Positions 8,518 through 10,734 of a stretch of DNA of 10,734 bases are shown piece by piece (the stretch's first letter is position 1; each line of letters starts with the position of its first letter). Under the pieces are notes generated by a model that had not been told where the DNA came from, did not search any database, and worked only from the letters and a program-made list of their open reading frames with translations. Source of the stretch: Acidimicrobiia bacterium (GTDB taxonomy: Bacteria > Actinomycetota > Acidimicrobiia > UBA5794 > JAOTWH01); assembly GCA_029863035.1 (NCBI GenBank), contig JAOTWH010000066.1, positions 1 through 10,734 of the forward strand, in the 5' to 3' direction. Position numbers and translations under genes: made by a program.

Positions 8518-9258
8518 CTACCCAACGACCTCCGCCATCACCTCATCAGAGATATCGAAATTGGCGAACACCGATTGGACGTCGTCCAGTTCGTCGAGGG
8601 CATCGAGAAGCCGCAGCACCTTGGCAGCATTGTCGGACCCAACCGGAACGGTGGTTGTTGGGAGCTGGGTGACTTCAGCGGTGTCGCAGGCGATGTCGGC
8701 ATTGTCGAGCGCCTGTTTAACAGCCTTGAGGTCGCCCGGCGCAGTGATTATCTCCCACTGCTCACCCGAGGGGCGCACGTCCTCGGCGCCCCCATCTATG
8801 GCCGCAGCCATCACGTCATCCTCCTCACCCGAGGCCAGCAGGTAACCCTTCTGTTCGAAGAGGTACGAGACCGAGCCGGGCTCGCCCATGTTCCCGTTGT
8901 TCCTGGTGAAGGCGGCCCGCACATCCGACGCCACTCTGTTGCGATTGTCGGTGAGGCACTGCACGTAGAGAGCCACGCCGCCCGGGGCGTAGCCCTCGTA
9001 CCAGATCTCGTCGTAGGTGACGCCCTCGAGGTCGCCCGCGCCCCGCCTGATGGCCCGCTGGATGTTCTCGTGCGGCATGGACGCTGCCTTGGCCTTTTCG
9101 ACAGCAGAGGCCAGGCTGTAGTTGGCCTCGACGTCGCCGCCGCCCTCACGTGCCGACACCTCGATGGCGCGCGCCAACTTGGCGAACAGCTGGCCTCGAG
9201 CAGCATCCTTGGCGCCCTTCTTGCGCTTGATGGTTGACCACTTGGAATGTCCCGACAT
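8518..9258 (-). CDS. yebC: YebC/TACO1-family ribosome-associated translation factor
   Basis: The 246-residue protein begins with the family hallmark MSGHSKWSTIKRKKGAKDAA and continues with the usual FAKLARAIEVSAREGG, the MPHENIQRAIRRGAG stretch, YEGYAPGGVALYVQCLTDNRNR, and the GEPGSVSYLFEQKG segment. It spans the expected three domains at normal length. The family was long annotated as a transcriptional regulator. More recent work on it and on mitochondrial TACO1 points to a role in translation, notably relief of stalling at proline-rich stretches; I rely on general knowledge for that. The ATG at 9258 shares one base with the pdxT stop (TGATG) and has a strong GAGGGGG just upstream. The longer open frame to 9369 is read-through inside pdxT. 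Location before ruvC is common across bacteria. Confidence 0.95.
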   Translation of the reverse strand: MSGHSKWSTIKRKKGAKDAARGQLFAKLARAIEVSAREGGGDVEANYSLASAVEKAKAASMPHENIQRAIRRGAGDLEGVTYDEIWYEGYAPGGVALYVQCLTDNRNRVASDVRAAFTRNNGNMGEPGSVSYLFEQKGYLLASGEEDDVMAAAIDGGAEDVRPSGEQWEIITAPGDLKAVKQALDNADIACDTAEVTQLPTTTVPVGSDNAAKVLRLLDALDELDDVQSVFANFDISDEVMAEVVG

Positions 9259-9821
9259 CAGGCCCCCTCGAGGAACATGCGATGAACCCGAGTGTCGGTC
9301 GTCAGCTCGGGATGAAAAGCGGTAGCGATGATATTGCCCTGGCGGACCATCACCGGATGGCCGTTCCACTCCGCCAAGATCTCAACATCGTTGGCGGCCT
9401 TCTTTATCCATGGCGCCCTGATGAACACTGCCTCCATTGGCTCATCCAACCCAGCGATCTCGATGTGCTCCTCGAACGAGTCCACCTGGCGGCCGAACGC
9501 GTTGCGCTCGACCACGACATCAAGCACCCCTAGTTGGATCTGATCGGAATCCGCGGCGGTGCTGCTACCCAGAAAGATCATCCCAGCGCAGGTTCCCAGG
9601 GTGGGCAGGCCAGCTCTGATGGCTCCACGCAGCGGCTCGACCAGATCGTAACGCTCGGCCAGCATGCCGATGGTGGTCGACTCACCGCCGGGGAGGATGA
9701 GGGCGTCGATCCCGTCCAACTCGTCAACCGTGCGAACCTCGGTGGCCTCGTGACCAAGTGAGCGAACCATTGCGACGTGCTCGCGGAAGTCGCCCTGCAA
9801 GGCCAGCACGCCAACCAACAT
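9258..9821 (-). CDS. pdxT: Pyridoxal 5'-phosphate synthase glutaminase subunit PdxT
   Basis: Class I glutamine amidotransferase that frees ammonia from glutamine and channels it to PdxS for vitamin B6 (PLP) synthesis. The 187-residue protein has LALQGDFREH at the N-terminus, LPGGEST (43-49) for the oxyanion region, the nucleophile Cys78 in GTCAGMIFL, and the His170/Glu172 pair in TAFHPELT, completing the triad. The conserved ERNAFGRQVDSFE segment (105-117) is present. The ATG at 9821 is 3 nt after the pdxS stop, and the stop shares one base with the yebC start. All catalytic residues are intact, so an active PdxST complex is expected. Confidence 0.97.
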   Translation of the reverse strand: MLVGVLALQGDFREHVAMVRSLGHEATEVRTVDELDGIDALILPGGESTTIGMLAERYDLVEPLRGAIRAGLPTLGTCAGMIFLGSSTAADSDQIQLGVLDVVVERNAFGRQVDSFEEHIEIAGLDEPMEAVFIRAPWIKKAANDVEILAEWNGHPVMVRQGNIIATAFHPELTTDTRVHRMFLEGA

Positions 9822-9824
9822 CGT

Positions 9825-10706
9825 TTATGAGCTCCGGTCCTGCATCCGCTCCGAGTCGGGGACGTCGGCAGCGCTCTGACCCGACATCGGTTCGCCGAGG
9901 CCCGCAGAGACTTTGGCCACGATGTCTGCATCGTTGTAGTTGGTTGTCGCTTCGACGATCGCGGCCGCACGAACTACCGGATCGTCGCTCTTGAAGATCC
10001 CGGATCCAACGAAGATGCCATCGCAACCCAGCTGCATCATGAGAGCGGCGTCGGCAGGCGTCGCGATGCCGCCGGCCGCGAAGTTGACGACCGGCAGGCG
10101 TCCGGTCTCGGCTACCTCGGCAACGAGCTCGTATGGGGCCCGCAGCTCTTTGGCAGCCGCCATTAGCTCGTCTGGCCCAGTCGTTGAGAGATTTCGGACC
10201 TGGCGGGTGATGAGGCGCGTGTGGCGTACCGCCTCTACGACATCCCCGGTACCTGGTTCACCCTTGGTGCGGATCATGGCTGCACCCTCGCCGATGCGAC
10301 GCAACGCCTCACCTAGATCGCGCGCTCCGCAGACGAATGGAACCTCGAACGACCATTTGTCGATGTGGTTATCGGGATCGGCCGGGGTAAGCACCTCCGA
10401 CTCATCGATGTAATCAACCCCTAATGCGGCGAGTACCCGCGCTTCGGCCAGATGCCCGATACGGGCCTTGGCCATCACCGGAATCGACACGGCGTTCATG
10501 ATCTCGGTGACCTTTTTGGGGTCAGCCATGCGAGCCACCCCGCCCATGGCTCGAATATCGGCCGGGACCCGCTCGAGCGCCATCACGGAAACCGCCCCGG
10601 CGTCCTCGGCGATCTTCGCCTGCTCAGCGTTGACGACATCCATGATCACGCCGCCCTTGAGCATTTCGGCCAAGCCGCGTTTCACTCGATCAGTTCCACG
10701 AGCCAC
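9825..10706 (-). CDS. pdxS: Pyridoxal 5'-phosphate synthase subunit PdxS
   Basis: Beta/alpha-barrel synthase that builds PLP from ribose 5-phosphate, glyceraldehyde 3-phosphate and ammonia supplied by PdxT; the family forms a dodecamer. The 293-residue protein has the catalytic Asp23 in [13 protein letters not shown], Lys80 in [11 protein letters not shown] (forms the substrate imine), Lys148 in [12 protein letters not shown], and the phosphate-binding [14 protein letters not shown] and [11 protein letters not shown] stretches. The start is GTG at 10706, with AAGGAGAG (10719-10712) directly upstream. The C-terminal tail after about residue 275 is variable, as usual. It is the first complete gene in the window; only 28 nt precede it, so its promoter and the upstream gene are not visible. 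Confidence 0.98.
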   Translation of the reverse strand: MARGTDRVKRGLAEMLKGGVIMDVVNAEQAKIAEDAGAVSVMALERVPADIRAMGGVARMADPKKVTEIMNAVSIPVMAKARIGHLAEARVLAALGVDYIDESEVLTPADPDNHIDKWSFEVPFVCGARDLGEALRRIGEGAAMIRTKGEPGTGDVVEAVRHTRLITRQVRNLSTTGPDELMAAAKELRAPYELVAEVAETGRLPVVNFAAGGIATPADAALMMQLGCDGIFVGSGIFKSDDPVVRAAAIVEATTNYNDADIVAKVSAGLGEPMSGQSAADVPDSERMQDRSS

Positions 10707-10711
10707 AGGTT

Positions 10712-10719
10712 CTCTCCTT
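10712..10719 (-). promoter_or_regulatory. Ribosome binding site of pdxS
   Basis: AAGGAGAG on the minus strand; its AAGGAG core ends 7 nt before the GTG start at 10706. It supports GTG as the start codon. Confidence 0.75.
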
Positions 10720-10734
10720 GTCGTCAGGCCGCAT

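Noticed and set aside
8380..9237. 285-codon + strand open frame opposite yebC
   Set aside because: Its first part translates the intergenic hairpin repeat and the rest is antisense to a clear YebC-family gene.
8518..9369. 283-aa version of the YebC-family protein starting at 9369
   Set aside because: The family start MSGHSKW is at 9258 with a strong ribosome site; the extension lies inside pdxT.

Overview
This window is a compact block of housekeeping genes from a high-GC bacterium, probably an actinobacterium. All genes lie on the minus strand, so transcription runs from right (10734) to left (1). Two things support the placement. One is the gene order pdxS-pdxT-yebC-ruvC-ruvA-ruvB followed by yajC-secD-secF-apt-rel. 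The other is actinobacterial-style sequence in SecD (SDSYIVYFERVKDE) and SecF (ILGYSLYDTVVVFDK), plus a Thr-rich insertion in SecD. A queA-tgt pair is kept between ruvB and yajC; many familiar actinobacteria lack it, so a deep lineage such as Acidimicrobiia is my best guess. That placement is inference.

Layout in transcription order. (1) 10706-8518: pdxS, pdxT and the YebC/TACO1-family gene, tightly packed (3-nt gap, then a 1-nt overlap). (2) 8517-8338: a 180-bp spacer with GC-rich hairpins and a possible ruvC promoter. (3) 8337-6228: ruvC, ruvA and ruvB, joined by ATGA overlaps. (4) 6227-6004: a 224-bp spacer with a second copy of the same kind of hairpin repeat. (5) 6003-3905: queA and tgt, joined by a GTGA overlap. 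(6) 3851-806: yajC, secD and secF, again with 4-nt overlaps. (7) 795-1: apt, then the start of a RelA/SpoT-type (p)ppGpp synthetase/hydrolase gene, which overlaps apt by 14 nt and runs off the left edge.

Functionally the block joins PLP synthesis (PdxST), a ribosome-associated factor (YebC/TACO1 family), Holliday-junction processing (RuvABC), tRNA queuosine synthesis (QueA, Tgt), the Sec accessory membrane complex (YajC-SecD-SecF), adenine salvage (Apt) and the stringent response (Rel). Nearly every junction overlaps or is only a few bases wide, which suggests translational coupling. The only junctions wider than about 60 bp are the two hairpin-filled spacers.

I found no mobile element, CRISPR array, RNA gene, toxin-antitoxin or defence system. 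The points most worth a second look are the paired hairpin/G-quadruplex repeats in the two spacers, a Leu at a substrate-selectivity position of Tgt, and apparently leaderless starts for ruvC and queA.
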